Positions 1 through 8,834 of a stretch of DNA of 64,000 bases are shown in pieces (position 1 is the stretch's first letter; every line of letters begins with the position of its first letter). Under the pieces are notes generated by a model. That model saw nothing but the letters and a program-made list of their open reading frames with translations. It was not told the DNA's origin and made no database searches. The position numbers and the translations under genes are program-made. Source of the DNA: Pseudomonas sp. DTU_2021_1001937_2_SI_NGA_ILE_001 (GTDB lineage Bacteria; Pseudomonadota; Gammaproteobacteria; Pseudomonadales; Pseudomonadaceae); NCBI RefSeq assembly GCF_032463525.1, contig NZ_CP135971.1, positions 868,001-932,000 on the forward strand, written 5' to 3'.

Positions 1-1038
1 GATGCTCGGACCCAGGCTCCAGGCCTTGGCCGCCTGTGAGCCAATCTGCGAACCACGGCCTGCGGTGAAGCCCAGGAAGCCGCTGAGGCTGACGCGTGGG
101 AACAGGTCGGCGGTGGCCACGCCAATGCGGGCAGTGGCCGAAGCCAGTTGCCGCTCGGCCGCCCAGACATCCGGACGCTGGCGCAGCACCTGAGTCGGGT
201 CACCCACCGCCAGGGTCTTGGCGATGGCCGGCAGCCCGGCCGGGCTCAAGTCGACGCTCAAGGCCTCGGGGCGCTCACCCAGCAGGGTGGCGATGCGGTT
301 GCGCTGGCGCACCTGTTCGGCCTGCAGCTGCGGCACGCTGGCTTCCACCGCTGCCAGACGCGCATCGGCCCGCACCACGTCCAATTCGTTGCCGACGCCC
401 GCGTCACGCAGTTGGGTGGTCACGGCGCGCGAGTCCTGCTGGTTCTTCAGGTTGTCACGGGCAATGGCTTCGCGCAGCTGGGCACCGCGCAGTTTGCCGT
501 AGGCGTCCACCACGTCGGCGACCAGCGTCACCTGCAGTTGGTAGAGGTCCGCCTCGGCGGCCTGCTGGTCGGCGTCGCTGGCCTCCAGCTGGCGCTGGAT
601 GCGCCCGAACAGATCAACTTCCCAGGCCATGTCCAGGCCCAGGTCGTAGCGCTCGCTGTTAACCCGCTGTTCGGTCTGGCCAGGCACCTGGCCCTTGCCA
701 ACCTGGCCGCTGGCGCGGCTGGTGATCACCGGCATCGCGTCGTTGGCCACGTCGTCACGGATCGCCCGGGCCGCCTTGAGGCGGGCAAAGGCTACGCGCA
801 AGTCGCGGTTGCCGGTCAGCGACTGCTCGACCAGGCGGTTCAGCGTGGGGTCGTCGAACTGCTGCCACCAGTTGGCCGCGCTGCGGCTGCGGTCATAGGC
901 GGTTTTTGCGGCCTGGGCCTGTTCCAGTGCCAGGGGCTTGGCCGCCGGGGTGTCCGGGGTCTTGTAGTCCGGGCCGACGGCACAGGCCGCCAGCGCCAGG
1001 ACCAGCAGGCTCGGGGCGAAGAGTTTCACGGCACTCAT
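1..1038 (-). CDS. oprN: Outer-membrane efflux channel of MexEF-OprN (3' end outside the window)
   Basis: Outer-membrane factor of the OprM/NodT family, the exit duct of a tripartite RND efflux pump. The start ATG at 1038 shares one base with the mexF stop (TGATG), so the two are translationally coupled. The first 19 residues are a lipoprotein signal ending in a lipobox (LAAC, lipidated Cys19) followed by VGPDY, typical of this family. The reading frame stays open to base 1, giving about 346 residues of an expected 470 or so; the C-terminal part lies beyond the window. The alternating helical segments (for example around RQLEASDADQQAAEADLYQ) fit the periplasmic barrel. The symbol rests on the mexEF context and on the MexT-like regulator at 37-38 kb. 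An orthologous name such as ttgC-like is possible. Confidence 0.9.
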   Translation of the reverse strand, partial: MSAVKLFAPSLLVLALAACAVGPDYKTPDTPAAKPLALEQAQAAKTAYDRSRSAANWWQQFDDPTLNRLVEQSLTGNRDLRVAFARLKAARAIRDDVANDAMPVITSRASGQVGKGQVPGQTEQRVNSERYDLGLDMAWEVDLFGRIQRQLEASDADQQAAEADLYQLQVTLVADVVDAYGKLRGAQLREAIARDNLKNQQDSRAVTTQLRDAGVGNELDVVRADARLAAVEASVPQLQAEQVRQRNRIATLLGERPEALSVDLSPAGLPAIAKTLAVGDPTQVLRQRPDVWAAERQLASATARIGVATADLFPRVSLSGFLGFTAGRGSQIGSQAAKAWSLGPSI

Positions 1039-4000
1039 CAATGCGCCTCCACGGGCTGGGTCGGTTGTTGCGCGATGCGCGCGGCCTTGCGGGCTTCACG
1101 GCGCTCGACGAAGTTACGGATCAGGACATAGAACACCGGGGTCAGCAGCAGGCCGAAGAAGGTCACCCCGAGCATGCCGGAGAACACCGCCACACCCATG
1201 GCATGACGCATTTCCGCGCCCGCGCCGCTGGACAGCACCAGGGGCACCACACCCATGATGAACGCGAAGGAGGTCATCAGGATCGGCCGCAGACGCAGGC
1301 GGCAGGCTTCCAGCACCGCAGCCAGCGGATCCAGGCCCTCGGCCTGCTTGTCCTTGGCGAACTCGACGATCAGGATCGCGTTCTTGCATGCCAGGCCGAC
1401 CAGTACGATCAGGCCGATCTGGGTGAAGATGTTGTTGTCGCTGCCGGCGATGATCACCCCGGCAATCGCCGAGAGCAGGGTCATCGGTACGATGAGGATC
1501 ACGGCCAGGGGCAGGCTCCAGCTTTCGTACTGCGCGGCCAGCACCAGGAAGGCCAGCAGGACGCAGAGCGGGAAGACGAACAGCGCGGTGTTGCCGGCGA
1601 GGATCTGCTGGTAGGTCAGGTCCGTCCATTCGTAGGTCATGCCGTTGGGCAGTTCTTCCTTGAGCAGCTTGGCCATCGCCGCTTCGGCCTGGCCGGAGCT
1701 GTAGCCCGGTGCGGCGGCGCCGTTGATCTCGGCGGTGATGAAGCCGTTGTAGTGCATGACCCGGTCAGGGCCGGCGGTGTCGCTGACCTTGACGAAGGTC
1801 GCCAGTGGGATCATCTCGCCCAGGTTGTTACGCACCTTGAGCTGGCCGATCTGGTCGGCTTCCTGGCGGAACTGCTGTTCGGCCTGGACGTTGACCTGAT
1901 ACGTGCGGCCAAAGCGGTTGAAGTCGTTGGCGTACAACGAGCCCAGGTAGACCTGCAGGGTGTCGAAGATGTCGCTGATCGCCACGCCATGGGTCTTGGC
2001 CTTTTCGCGGTCGATGGCGGCGTCGACCTGCGGGACGTTCACCGTGTAGCTGGTGAACAGGCCGGCCAGTTCCGGCACGCTGCGGCTTTTGGCGATAACG
2101 TTCTGGGTTTCCTTGTACAGCGCTTCGTAGCCGAGGTTGCCACGGTCCTGCACCTGCAGACGGAAACCGCCGATGGTGCCCAGCCCCATGACCGGTGGTG
2201 GCGGGAAGATCGCCATGTAGGCGTCCTGGATCGACGCGAACTTGCCATTCAGTGCACCGGCAATGGCGTTGGCCGACAGGCTCGGGTCCTTGCGCTCATC
2301 GAAGGGCTTGAGCGTGACGAAGACGATGCCGTTGTTCGGGCTGTTGGTGAAGCCGTTGATCGACAGGCCGGGGAAGGCCACCGCGCTTTCCACGCCGGGT
2401 TGCTTGAGGGCGATGTCCGACATGCGCTTGATCACGTCTTCGGTGCGATCCAGGCTCGCGGCGTCCGGCAACTGGGCGAAGGCCACCAGGTACTGTTTGT
2501 CCTGGCTGGGAACGAAGCCGGTCGGGGTGCTGGAGAAGCCCACCCAGGTCAGCGCCATCAACCCGGCGTAGACCAGCATGGCAATGCCGCTGCGGCGGAT
2601 CACCCGTCCCACGGTGCCGACGTAAGTGTGGCTGGCCTTGACGAACATCCGGTTGAAGGGTCGGAACAGCCAGCCGCCCAGCAGCCTGTCGAGCAGGCGC
2701 GAGAAGCGGTCCTTGGGCGCATCGTGCCCCTTCAGCAGTACCGCAGCCAGCGCCGGCGACAGGGTCAGCGAGTTGAAGGCGGAGATCACCGTGGAAATGG
2801 CGATGGTCAGGGCGAACTGCTTGTAGAACTGCCCGGTAAGGCCGGAAATGAACGCCGCGGGTACGAACACCGCGCACAGCACCAGGGCGGTGGCGATGAT
2901 CGGTCCGGTCACTTCGCCCATGGCCTTGTGCGTTGCCGCCACCGGCTCCAGACCCAGCTCGATGTTTCGCTCGACGTTCTCCACCACCACGATGGCATCG
3001 TCCACCACGATACCGATGGCCAGTACCAGGCCGAACAGCGACAGGGCGTTGAACGAGAAGCCGAACAGGTGCATGACGGCAAAGGTGCCGATCAACGAGA
3101 CCGGTACGGCGGCCAGCGGAATGATCGAGGCGCGCCAGGTCTGCAGGAACAGGATCACCACCAGCACGACCAGAATCAGCGCTTCGAACAGGGTGTGGAT
3201 CACCGCCTCGATGGAGCCGCGTACGAAGATGGTCGGGTCATAGACGATCGAGTAGTCCATGCCCTGGGGGAATTCCTTCTTCAGCTCGGCCATGCGCGCC
3301 CTGACTTCGTTGGAGATGTCGATGGCGTTGGAGCCGGGGCGCTGGAAGATCGGCAGGGCCACTGCCGGCTTGTTGTCGAGCAGCGAGCGCAGGGCGTATT
3401 GATTGGAACCCAGCTCGACCCGCGCGACGTCTTTCAGGCGCGTGATCTCGCCGTTGGCGCCGGCACGAATGACGATGTTCTCGAATTCTTCCTCTGTCAC
3501 CAGGCGACCCTGGGTGTTGATCGACATCTGGAAGCTGGTGGCGTTGGGCGAGGGCGGCGCGCCCAGCTGGCCGGCGGCGACCTGGCGGTTCTGTTCGCGA
3601 ATGGCGTTGACCACGTCGGTGGCGGTCAGGTTGCGCGAGGCGGTCTTGTTCGGGTCCAGCCACACGCGCAGCGAGTAGTCGCCCATGCCGAACAACTGCA
3701 CGTCGCCCACACCGTTCAGGCGGGCCAGTTCATCCTTGATGTTGAGCACCGCGTAGTTCGACAGGTAGAGCATGTCGTAGCGGTCATCCGGCGAGGTCAG
3801 GTGCACGACCATGGTCAGGTCGGGCGAGGCCTTGTCCACCGTGATACCGATACGGGTGACTTCCTCGGGCAGCTTGGGCTCGGTGCGCGTCACGCGGTTC
3901 TGCACCTGCACCTGGGCGTTGTCCAGGTCGGTACCCAGGGCGAAGGTGATGGTCAGGGTCATCTTGCCGTCGGCGGTGGCCTGAGACGACATGTACAGCA

Positions 4001-4229
4001 TGTTCTCTACGCCGGTGATCGCCTGTTCCAGCGGCGAGGCGACGGTTTCGCCGATCACCTTGGGGTTGGCGCCGGGGAAATTGGCACGCACCACCACGGT
4101 GGGCGGCACCACTTCCGGGTATTCGCTGATCGGCAGCTTGAACAGCGAGATCGACCCGGCAATGAGGATCAGCAGCGATAGCACGGCGGCGAAGATCGGC
4201 CGTGAAATGAAAAAGGTCGAAAAATTCAT
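1038..4229 (-). CDS. mexF: RND efflux pump inner-membrane transporter MexF
   Basis: Proton-driven drug exporter of the hydrophobe/amphiphile RND family, 1063 residues, the normal full length. It begins MNFSTFFISRPIFAAVLSLL, the first transmembrane helix; RND proteins have twelve. The TM4 proton-relay region is visible as GIVVDDAIVVVENVER with the Asp-Asp pair, and conserved blocks such as IPLAAVPVSLIG and NAILIVEFAKD in the second half are present. Start ATG at 4229 lies 12 bases after the mexE stop, with a modest purine-rich site (AGGGA). In the MexEF-OprN family the known substrates are chloramphenicol, fluoroquinolones and trimethoprim; substrate range here is inferred from family membership. 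No frameshift or missing motif was seen. Confidence 0.95.
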   Translation of the reverse strand: MNFSTFFISRPIFAAVLSLLILIAGSISLFKLPISEYPEVVPPTVVVRANFPGANPKVIGETVASPLEQAITGVENMLYMSSQATADGKMTLTITFALGTDLDNAQVQVQNRVTRTEPKLPEEVTRIGITVDKASPDLTMVVHLTSPDDRYDMLYLSNYAVLNIKDELARLNGVGDVQLFGMGDYSLRVWLDPNKTASRNLTATDVVNAIREQNRQVAAGQLGAPPSPNATSFQMSINTQGRLVTEEEFENIVIRAGANGEITRLKDVARVELGSNQYALRSLLDNKPAVALPIFQRPGSNAIDISNEVRARMAELKKEFPQGMDYSIVYDPTIFVRGSIEAVIHTLFEALILVVLVVILFLQTWRASIIPLAAVPVSLIGTFAVMHLFGFSFNALSLFGLVLAIGIVVDDAIVVVENVERNIELGLEPVAATHKAMGEVTGPIIATALVLCAVFVPAAFISGLTGQFYKQFALTIAISTVISAFNSLTLSPALAAVLLKGHDAPKDRFSRLLDRLLGGWLFRPFNRMFVKASHTYVGTVGRVIRRSGIAMLVYAGLMALTWVGFSSTPTGFVPSQDKQYLVAFAQLPDAASLDRTEDVIKRMSDIALKQPGVESAVAFPGLSINGFTNSPNNGIVFVTLKPFDERKDPSLSANAIAGALNGKFASIQDAYMAIFPPPPVMGLGTIGGFRLQVQDRGNLGYEALYKETQNVIAKSRSVPELAGLFTSYTVNVPQVDAAIDREKAKTHGVAISDIFDTLQVYLGSLYANDFNRFGRTYQVNVQAEQQFRQEADQIGQLKVRNNLGEMIPLATFVKVSDTAGPDRVMHYNGFITAEINGAAAPGYSSGQAEAAMAKLLKEELPNGMTYEWTDLTYQQILAGNTALFVFPLCVLLAFLVLAAQYESWSLPLAVILIVPMTLLSAIAGVIIAGSDNNIFTQIGLIVLVGLACKNAILIVEFAKDKQAEGLDPLAAVLEACRLRLRPILMTSFAFIMGVVPLVLSSGAGAEMRHAMGVAVFSGMLGVTFFGLLLTPVFYVLIRNFVERREARKAARIAQQPTQPVEAH

Positions 4230-4241
4230 CGGTCGGGTCCC

Positions 4242-5483
4242 TTAGCCGCGCGGCGCATTGGCGCTGGCGAGCTTGACGTTGGCCTGGTTCTTGGCAGGCG
4301 TGCTGTTGCTGGCTTCGAGGGCTTCACGCTGCTGACGCAGGGCGGCGAGGGTCTTTTCGCTGGCCATCGGCATGACTTCCGGGTCAACGGGCTGGCCTGG
4401 ACGTACACGCTGCAGCCCCTTGACCACGATGGTGTCGTCCTTGGCCAGGCCGCTGCGCACGATACGCAGGCCTTCAAGCTTCGGACCCAGCTCCACCGGG
4501 CGATAGGCCGGGGTGTTGTTCTTGTCCATCACCAGCACGTACTTCTTGCCCAGGTCGGTGCCGACCGCGTCGTCCTGGATCAGCACCGCCGAGTAAGTGG
4601 CGCTGCCGACCAGCTTCAGGCGGGCATACAGGCCCGGGGTGAAGAAACCGTCGCGATTGTCGAACACGGCACGGCCACGGATGGTGCCGGTGCGCGGGTT
4701 GACCTGGTTATCGACAAAGTTCATCTGCCCCTGGTGCGGGTTGTCCGGCTCATTGGTCAGGCCCAGGTAGACCGGGGTGCTCTGGCCGCGCTGCCCCTGG
4801 CGCGCCAATTCGTTGTACTTGAGGAACACGCGCTCATCGGCATCGAAATAGGCGTACACCTTGTCGGTGGACACCACGCTGGTCAGCGGCGTGACGTCGG
4901 CGGTGACGATGTTGCCGGTGGTGATCTCGGCGCGGCTGACCCGACCACTGATCGGTGCAGTGACGCGGGTGAAGCTGAGATTCAGACGCGCCAGGTCCAG
5001 TTGCGCCTGAATGGCGGCGACGCCGGCACGGGCTTCCTGGGCCGCCGTGGTGCGCGAGTCGGCCAGCTCGGCGGAAATGGCGTTGTTGGCACGCAGGCGG
5101 TCACCGCGCTGGGCTTCGTTTTCGCTGCGATTGGCGACGGCGCGGGCTTGTTGCAACTGGGCTTCGAGGCGACGGACCTCGGCCTGGAACGGGCGTGGGT
5201 CGATCTGGAACAACAGGTCGCCTTTCTTCACCAGCGCGCCGTCGGTGAAGGCCACCTGGTCGATCTGCCCCGACACGCGTGGGCGAACTTCGACAGTCTC
5301 CGGGGCTTCCAGGCGGCCGGTGAACTCGTCCCATTCGTTGATCGGCTGTTCCAGCACCTTGGCCACGCTGACCTTGGGGGCAGCAGGCGCGACCGTGGCT
5401 TCCGGTGCACGACCGCAGGCGGTGAGCACCACCAGGGCCAAGGCGGTGAGGGGGTAACGTAAGTGTTGGAGGGACTGAGCCAT
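4242..5483 (-). CDS. mexE: RND efflux periplasmic adaptor MexE
   Basis: Membrane-fusion (HlyD-like) adaptor linking MexF to the outer-membrane channel, 413 residues. I start at ATG 5483, not at upstream in-frame codons, because this gives a signal peptide with a lipobox (LTAC) a little over 20 residues in, preceded by hydrophobic LTALALVV. The lipoyl half-motif ALVKKGDLLFQIDPRPFQAEV is followed by a coiled-coil hairpin (EAQLQQARAVANRSENEAQRG onward) and then the second lipoyl half (LSFTRVTAPISGRVSRAEITTGN). It is the first gene of a tight mexE-mexF-oprN operon. A candidate MexT site lies 79 bases upstream of the start. Confidence 0.92.
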   Translation of the reverse strand: MAQSLQHLRYPLTALALVVLTACGRAPEATVAPAAPKVSVAKVLEQPINEWDEFTGRLEAPETVEVRPRVSGQIDQVAFTDGALVKKGDLLFQIDPRPFQAEVRRLEAQLQQARAVANRSENEAQRGDRLRANNAISAELADSRTTAAQEARAGVAAIQAQLDLARLNLSFTRVTAPISGRVSRAEITTGNIVTADVTPLTSVVSTDKVYAYFDADERVFLKYNELARQGQRGQSTPVYLGLTNEPDNPHQGQMNFVDNQVNPRTGTIRGRAVFDNRDGFFTPGLYARLKLVGSATYSAVLIQDDAVGTDLGKKYVLVMDKNNTPAYRPVELGPKLEGLRIVRSGLAKDDTIVVKGLQRVRPGQPVDPEVMPMASEKTLAALRQQREALEASNSTPAKNQANVKLASANAPRG

Positions 5484-5562
5484 GGAGAATCCGCCGCAGA
5501 TTAGGTTTATTGATGGGCGGATTCTGTTGGTGGGCCCCACTATTAACGAATCGAATGGGACG

Positions 5563-5586
5563 AAGGTTATTATCGATCTGAATGAT
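5563..5586 (-). promoter_or_regulatory. Candidate MexT-binding site upstream of mexE
   Basis: Read on the minus strand, this stretch fits the MexT consensus as I recall it (ATCA-N5-GTCGAT-N4-ACYAT) at 13 of 15 fixed positions: ATCA, five bases, ATCGAT, four bases, ACCTT. It ends 79 bases before the mexE ATG. A second match occurs at the equivalent distance from mexS. The consensus is from memory; the spacing agreement is seen in the sequence. Confidence 0.5.
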
Positions 5587-5588
5587 GC

Positions 5589-5613
5589 AAGCGGCACCCT
5601 GAGGGTGCCGCTT
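5589..5613. terminator. Hairpin between the MFS gene and mexE
   Basis: A perfect 10-base stem (AAGCGGCACC paired with GGTGCCGCTT) with a 5-base loop, 45 bases past the MFS exporter stop on the minus strand. There is no strong T run on either side, so termination strength is uncertain. It separates the MFS transcript from the mexE promoter region. Confidence 0.55.
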
Positions 5614-5658
5614 CATCCTAGGCCACGAAGAACGTGACCGGCAGGGTCGAGCAGAGGC

Positions 5659-6858
5659 TCAGCGCACGGCTTCAGCCTGGTTCATCGCCGTGCCGCGTAG
5701 CGCTGCCATGTACACCAGCAGGCCCAGTAGCGCGGTGGCCGCACCGACATAACCGGTGGCGGTCCAGCCCCAGCCAGCAGCAATGGCCATGCCACCCAGC
5801 CACGGACCCAGGGCATTGGCCAGGTTGAAGGCCGCATGGTTGGACGCCGCCGCCAGGGTCTGCGCGCCCTTGGCGATGTCCATCAGCCGAGTCTGCAGCA
5901 CCGGACCCAGGGCGATCATCGAGCCGACGCAAGCGATGCCGACCAGCAGCGAGCCGATCGACTGGGCGGCGAGCGGGAAGGCCAGCAGCACGATGATCGA
6001 CCAGACCAGCACGATGCCGATGGCCCGCACGCCAAAGCGGTCGAACAACCGGCCGCCGACGATGTTGCCCAATACCGCGCCGCCGCCGAAGCTGGCCAGG
6101 GCAGCAGGAATCCAGGCCTGAGACGCCCCCGTCACCTCCAACAGGGTCGGTGCCAGGTAGCTGAACACGCAGAACATGCCGGCGAAGCCTACCGAAGCGA
6201 TCAGCAACAGCAGGCCGATCTGCGGCTTGCAGAAGGCCTTGAGTTCGTGACGAACACTGGTGGCTTCGGGTTTGGGGCCGCCGGGCAACAGCAGGTAGAC
6301 CAGCACGCTGGTCACCGCGGCGATCATCGCCACCAGCACGAAGGCGTAGCGCCAGTCGAGGATCTGCCCCAGCCAGGTGGCCAGCGGGTTGCCGATCAGC
6401 ATTGCCAGGGTCAGGCCCATCATGACCGCACTGACGGCTGCGCCGCGCTTGTGCAGCGGGCTGATCGACGCGGCTGCCAGCGCCGCGACACCGAAATAGG
6501 CGCCGTGGGGCAGGCCGCTGACGAAACGCGCGAGCATGGCGCCGTGGTAGTCGCTGACCATGGCGCTGGCCAGGTTGGCCAGGGCATAGAACAGCATCAG
6601 TGAAACCAGCAGCGCCTTGCGTGTCAGGCGGCTGCCGAGCATCGCCAGCACGGGGGCGCCGACGACGACGCCGAGGGCATAGGCGCTGATCAGATGGCCC
6701 ACCTGCTGCTCGTTGACCGCCAGACCATGGGCGACCTCGGGCAACAGGCCCATGATCACGAATTCGCTGGTGCCGATGGCGAAACTGCCCATCGACAGCG
6801 CCAGCAGAATCAGCAGCCGCAGGCCGGCGCTGGGTGGGTTGTCATTGCTGATTGACAC
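5659..6858 (-). CDS. MFS exporter, DHA1 (AraJ/YdhP-like) family
   Basis: Drug:proton antiporter-type MFS permease of 399 residues with about twelve hydrophobic segments. The N-terminus carries the family hallmark GTSEFVIMGLLPEVA in TM1, and the MFS signature between TM2 and TM3 appears as GSRLTRKALLV. The start is GTG at 6858 with a good ribosome-binding site (GAGG, seven-base spacing). Related proteins export arabinose, purine analogues or chloramphenicol, so the substrate cannot be told. It is transcribed toward mexE but separated from it by a hairpin and a likely mexE promoter, so it is probably a separate unit. No regulator sits next to it. Confidence 0.85.
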   Translation of the reverse strand: MSISNDNPPSAGLRLLILLALSMGSFAIGTSEFVIMGLLPEVAHGLAVNEQQVGHLISAYALGVVVGAPVLAMLGSRLTRKALLVSLMLFYALANLASAMVSDYHGAMLARFVSGLPHGAYFGVAALAAASISPLHKRGAAVSAVMMGLTLAMLIGNPLATWLGQILDWRYAFVLVAMIAAVTSVLVYLLLPGGPKPEATSVRHELKAFCKPQIGLLLLIASVGFAGMFCVFSYLAPTLLEVTGASQAWIPAALASFGGGAVLGNIVGGRLFDRFGVRAIGIVLVWSIIVLLAFPLAAQSIGSLLVGIACVGSMIALGPVLQTRLMDIAKGAQTLAAASNHAAFNLANALGPWLGGMAIAAGWGWTATGYVGAATALLGLLVYMAALRGTAMNQAEAVR

Positions 6859-7061
6859 GAATTGACCTCATCGGTGAAGAACGGGCAAAGGCGCATATCG
6901 GCGCCGAGGGGCGCAAACCATACGTGATCCGACCGCGCTCGTCATGCCTGAGAGCGTCCTGTCCGGATAGCGCCATGGCAGCTTCGACCGCTCTACGGCG
7001 CCGGGGTTGCGCTGCCAGGGCGCATTGGCCTGGCAGCACCGGCGTCAGCGCTTTGGCCTTC

Positions 7062-7146
7062 GTGGGAACGAGCTTGCTCGTGATGGCGGCGTCATGCTCG
7101 TGACAAATGCAGTGACCTTGCCGGCCCTTTCGCGAGCAAGCTCCAG
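7062..7146. repeat. REP/REPIN-like inverted pair in the 6859-7241 intergenic region
   Basis: The 383-base gap upstream of the MFS gene contains two facing copies of a Pseudomonas REP-type palindrome. One is around 7062-7087 (GTGGGAACGAGCTTGCTCG) and one around 7126-7146 in the opposite orientation (CGCGAGCAAGCTCC). The arms include GAGCTTGCTC or its variants, as in fluorescens-type REPs. I see no gene in the rest of the gap. Confidence 0.65.
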
Positions 7147-7241
7147 CAAGGTGCGAGGGCGCCTGCAGTCGGGGGAGGGGCCTTGCGTAGCGGTGGCCGC
7201 TCTGCTCAGAAGCGGCCACGGTGCCGGGGAGGCAGGAAGGT

Positions 7242-8834
7242 TCAGGCTGCCCGGTCGGCCTTGCGCAGCACCTTGAAACCGTGGGTGCCATCGCGGTCCA
7301 GCTGGGCGATCAGGCCGAACTCCCAGTCCAGGTAGCCCTGCATGGCTTCGCGTGGGTTGTCGGTGCCCTCGTAGGGGCGCCGGTAGCGATCGGTACGTGG
7401 TACGGCCAGGTGGCTTTCACCACTTTCCAGTGCCTTGCCTGCGGCGATCCACGCCGCCGTGCCGCCGGCCAGCACGTACACCGGCACCTGGGTCAGCGCC
7501 TGCAGGTCGATGGCGGCAAAACGCGCCAGCAGGCTGCTGCCACAGGTCACCACATAGCGCTCGGCCACTGGCAAGCGTTCCAGCGCCTGGGGCAACTGCG
7601 CACGAATCGCCCAATGTGCGCCAGGGATATGGCGCTTGACGTAGTTGGCGCTGGTGGTGAAGTCCAGCAGCACGGTGCCGGGTTCCTGCAACCAGGTTTC
7701 CAGTTGCCCGGTGCCGATCTCGGTGACCGATGGCAAGGCCGGCAAGGGGGCTTGCCAGTCGCCGCGCTCGCTGAAGTCGACCGCCGAGAGCCCGTCCAGT
7801 ACCGCCACCTCCCAGCCCATCTGCGCCAGCCATGACGCGCTCATGTTGGCCCGTACGCCGTCGTCGTCGAGCAGCACGATGCGTGCCCCACGTACGCTGG
7901 CGACGTGATCGGTCTCCTGGACCAACTGGCCGCCTGGCACCGAGCGGCTGCCCGGCAGGTGGCCGTTGGCGTATTCCTCTGGCGTGCGCACATCGAACAG
8001 GTAGGTGGTGCGCCGCGCTTCGGCCTGCCAGGCGCTCAGCGTCGTGCGGTCCAGGCGTTTCACGCCGGCCTGGTCGGCCACCGTTCTGGCGCGTCGGGCG
8101 GCGTTCTCGCGGGTATGTTCAGCCACTTCACCGAAGCGGCGTTCCTGCCCATGGGCCAGTTGCTGACCGGCGAGGGTCCAGCCGATGGTGCCGTTGCGCA
8201 GGGCAGCGACCGGGTTGGGAATACCCGCGTTGACCAGCGACTGGGTGCCGATGATGCTGCGCGTACGCCCGGCGCAGTTGACGATCACCTGGGTCTTCGG
8301 ATTCGGCGCCAGCTCGGCGACGCGCAGTACCAGCTCGGCGCCCGGCACGCTGATGCCACCGGGGATGCTCATGGTCTGGTATTCGTCGAAGCGCCGCGCA
8401 TCGAGCACCACCACGTCGGCCTGCTCATCGAGCAGTGCCTGCACCTGCTCGGCGGCCAGTGACGGGGTATGGCAGGCGCTTTCGACCAGTTCGCCGAACG
8501 CCTTGCTGGGCACGTTGACGTCGCGGAACAGCTCACCGCCTGCGGCGCGCCAGCCGGCCAGGCCACCTTCGAGCAAGGCCACGTCGCTGTAGCCCAGCGC
8601 CTGCAGGCGCTGCGCTGCCAGCTCGGCCAGACCTTCGCCGTCGTCGTACAGGGTGATGGCGGTATCGCGGCGCGGCACCCGCGCGTAGATCTCCAGCTCC
8701 AGGCGCGACAGCGGAATGTTGGCGGCGAACAGCGGATGTTCCTGGGCGAAGGGGTCTTCTTCGCGCACATCGATCAGGGCCAGTTCTTCATGGGCCAGCA
8801 GAGCCTGGCGAATATCTTGGAAACGACGGGTCAT
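7242..8834 (-). CDS. Four-domain rhodanese (sulfurtransferase)
   Basis: 530 residues with four rhodanese folds: roughly 5-105, 123-230, 260-360 and 375-470, plus a C-terminal tail of about 50 residues. Each repeat shows the LIDVR/LDAR/FDVR/LDF strand and the EGGLAGW/NGTIGW/DGLSAV/AGGTAAW end motif. The active-site cysteine is present only in domain 2 (Cys187 in CAGRTRS) and domain 4 (Cys431 in CGSSLLA). Domains 1 and 3 carry Asp-Asp-Gly sequences (YDDGEG near 63-68, LDDDGVR near 322-328) in its place. Rhodaneses move sulfane sulfur to acceptors such as cyanide, sulfite or thiols. The ATG overlaps the thiol dioxygenase stop by four bases (ATGA), so the pair is coupled and likely handles thiol oxidation products together. 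Confidence 0.9.
   Translation of the reverse strand: MTRRFQDIRQALLAHEELALIDVREEDPFAQEHPLFAANIPLSRLELEIYARVPRRDTAITLYDDGEGLAELAAQRLQALGYSDVALLEGGLAGWRAAGGELFRDVNVPSKAFGELVESACHTPSLAAEQVQALLDEQADVVVLDARRFDEYQTMSIPGGISVPGAELVLRVAELAPNPKTQVIVNCAGRTRSIIGTQSLVNAGIPNPVAALRNGTIGWTLAGQQLAHGQERRFGEVAEHTRENAARRARTVADQAGVKRLDRTTLSAWQAEARRTTYLFDVRTPEEYANGHLPGSRSVPGGQLVQETDHVASVRGARIVLLDDDGVRANMSASWLAQMGWEVAVLDGLSAVDFSERGDWQAPLPALPSVTEIGTGQLETWLQEPGTVLLDFTTSANYVKRHIPGAHWAIRAQLPQALERLPVAERYVVTCGSSLLARFAAIDLQALTQVPVYVLAGGTAAWIAAGKALESGESHLAVPRTDRYRRPYEGTDNPREAMQGYLDWEFGLIAQLDRDGTHGFKVLRKADRAA

Noticed and set aside
906..4181. A long open frame of 1091 codons on the plus strand opposite mexF
   Set aside because: It is a shadow of the high-GC mexF codons, rich in His, Gln, Gly and Asp with no domain, and has no ribosome-binding site.
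5541..5548. An ACTATTAA octamer shared by the mexE and mexS promoter regions
   Set aside because: Eight bases is too short, and its position relative to the candidate MexT sites differs between the two promoters.
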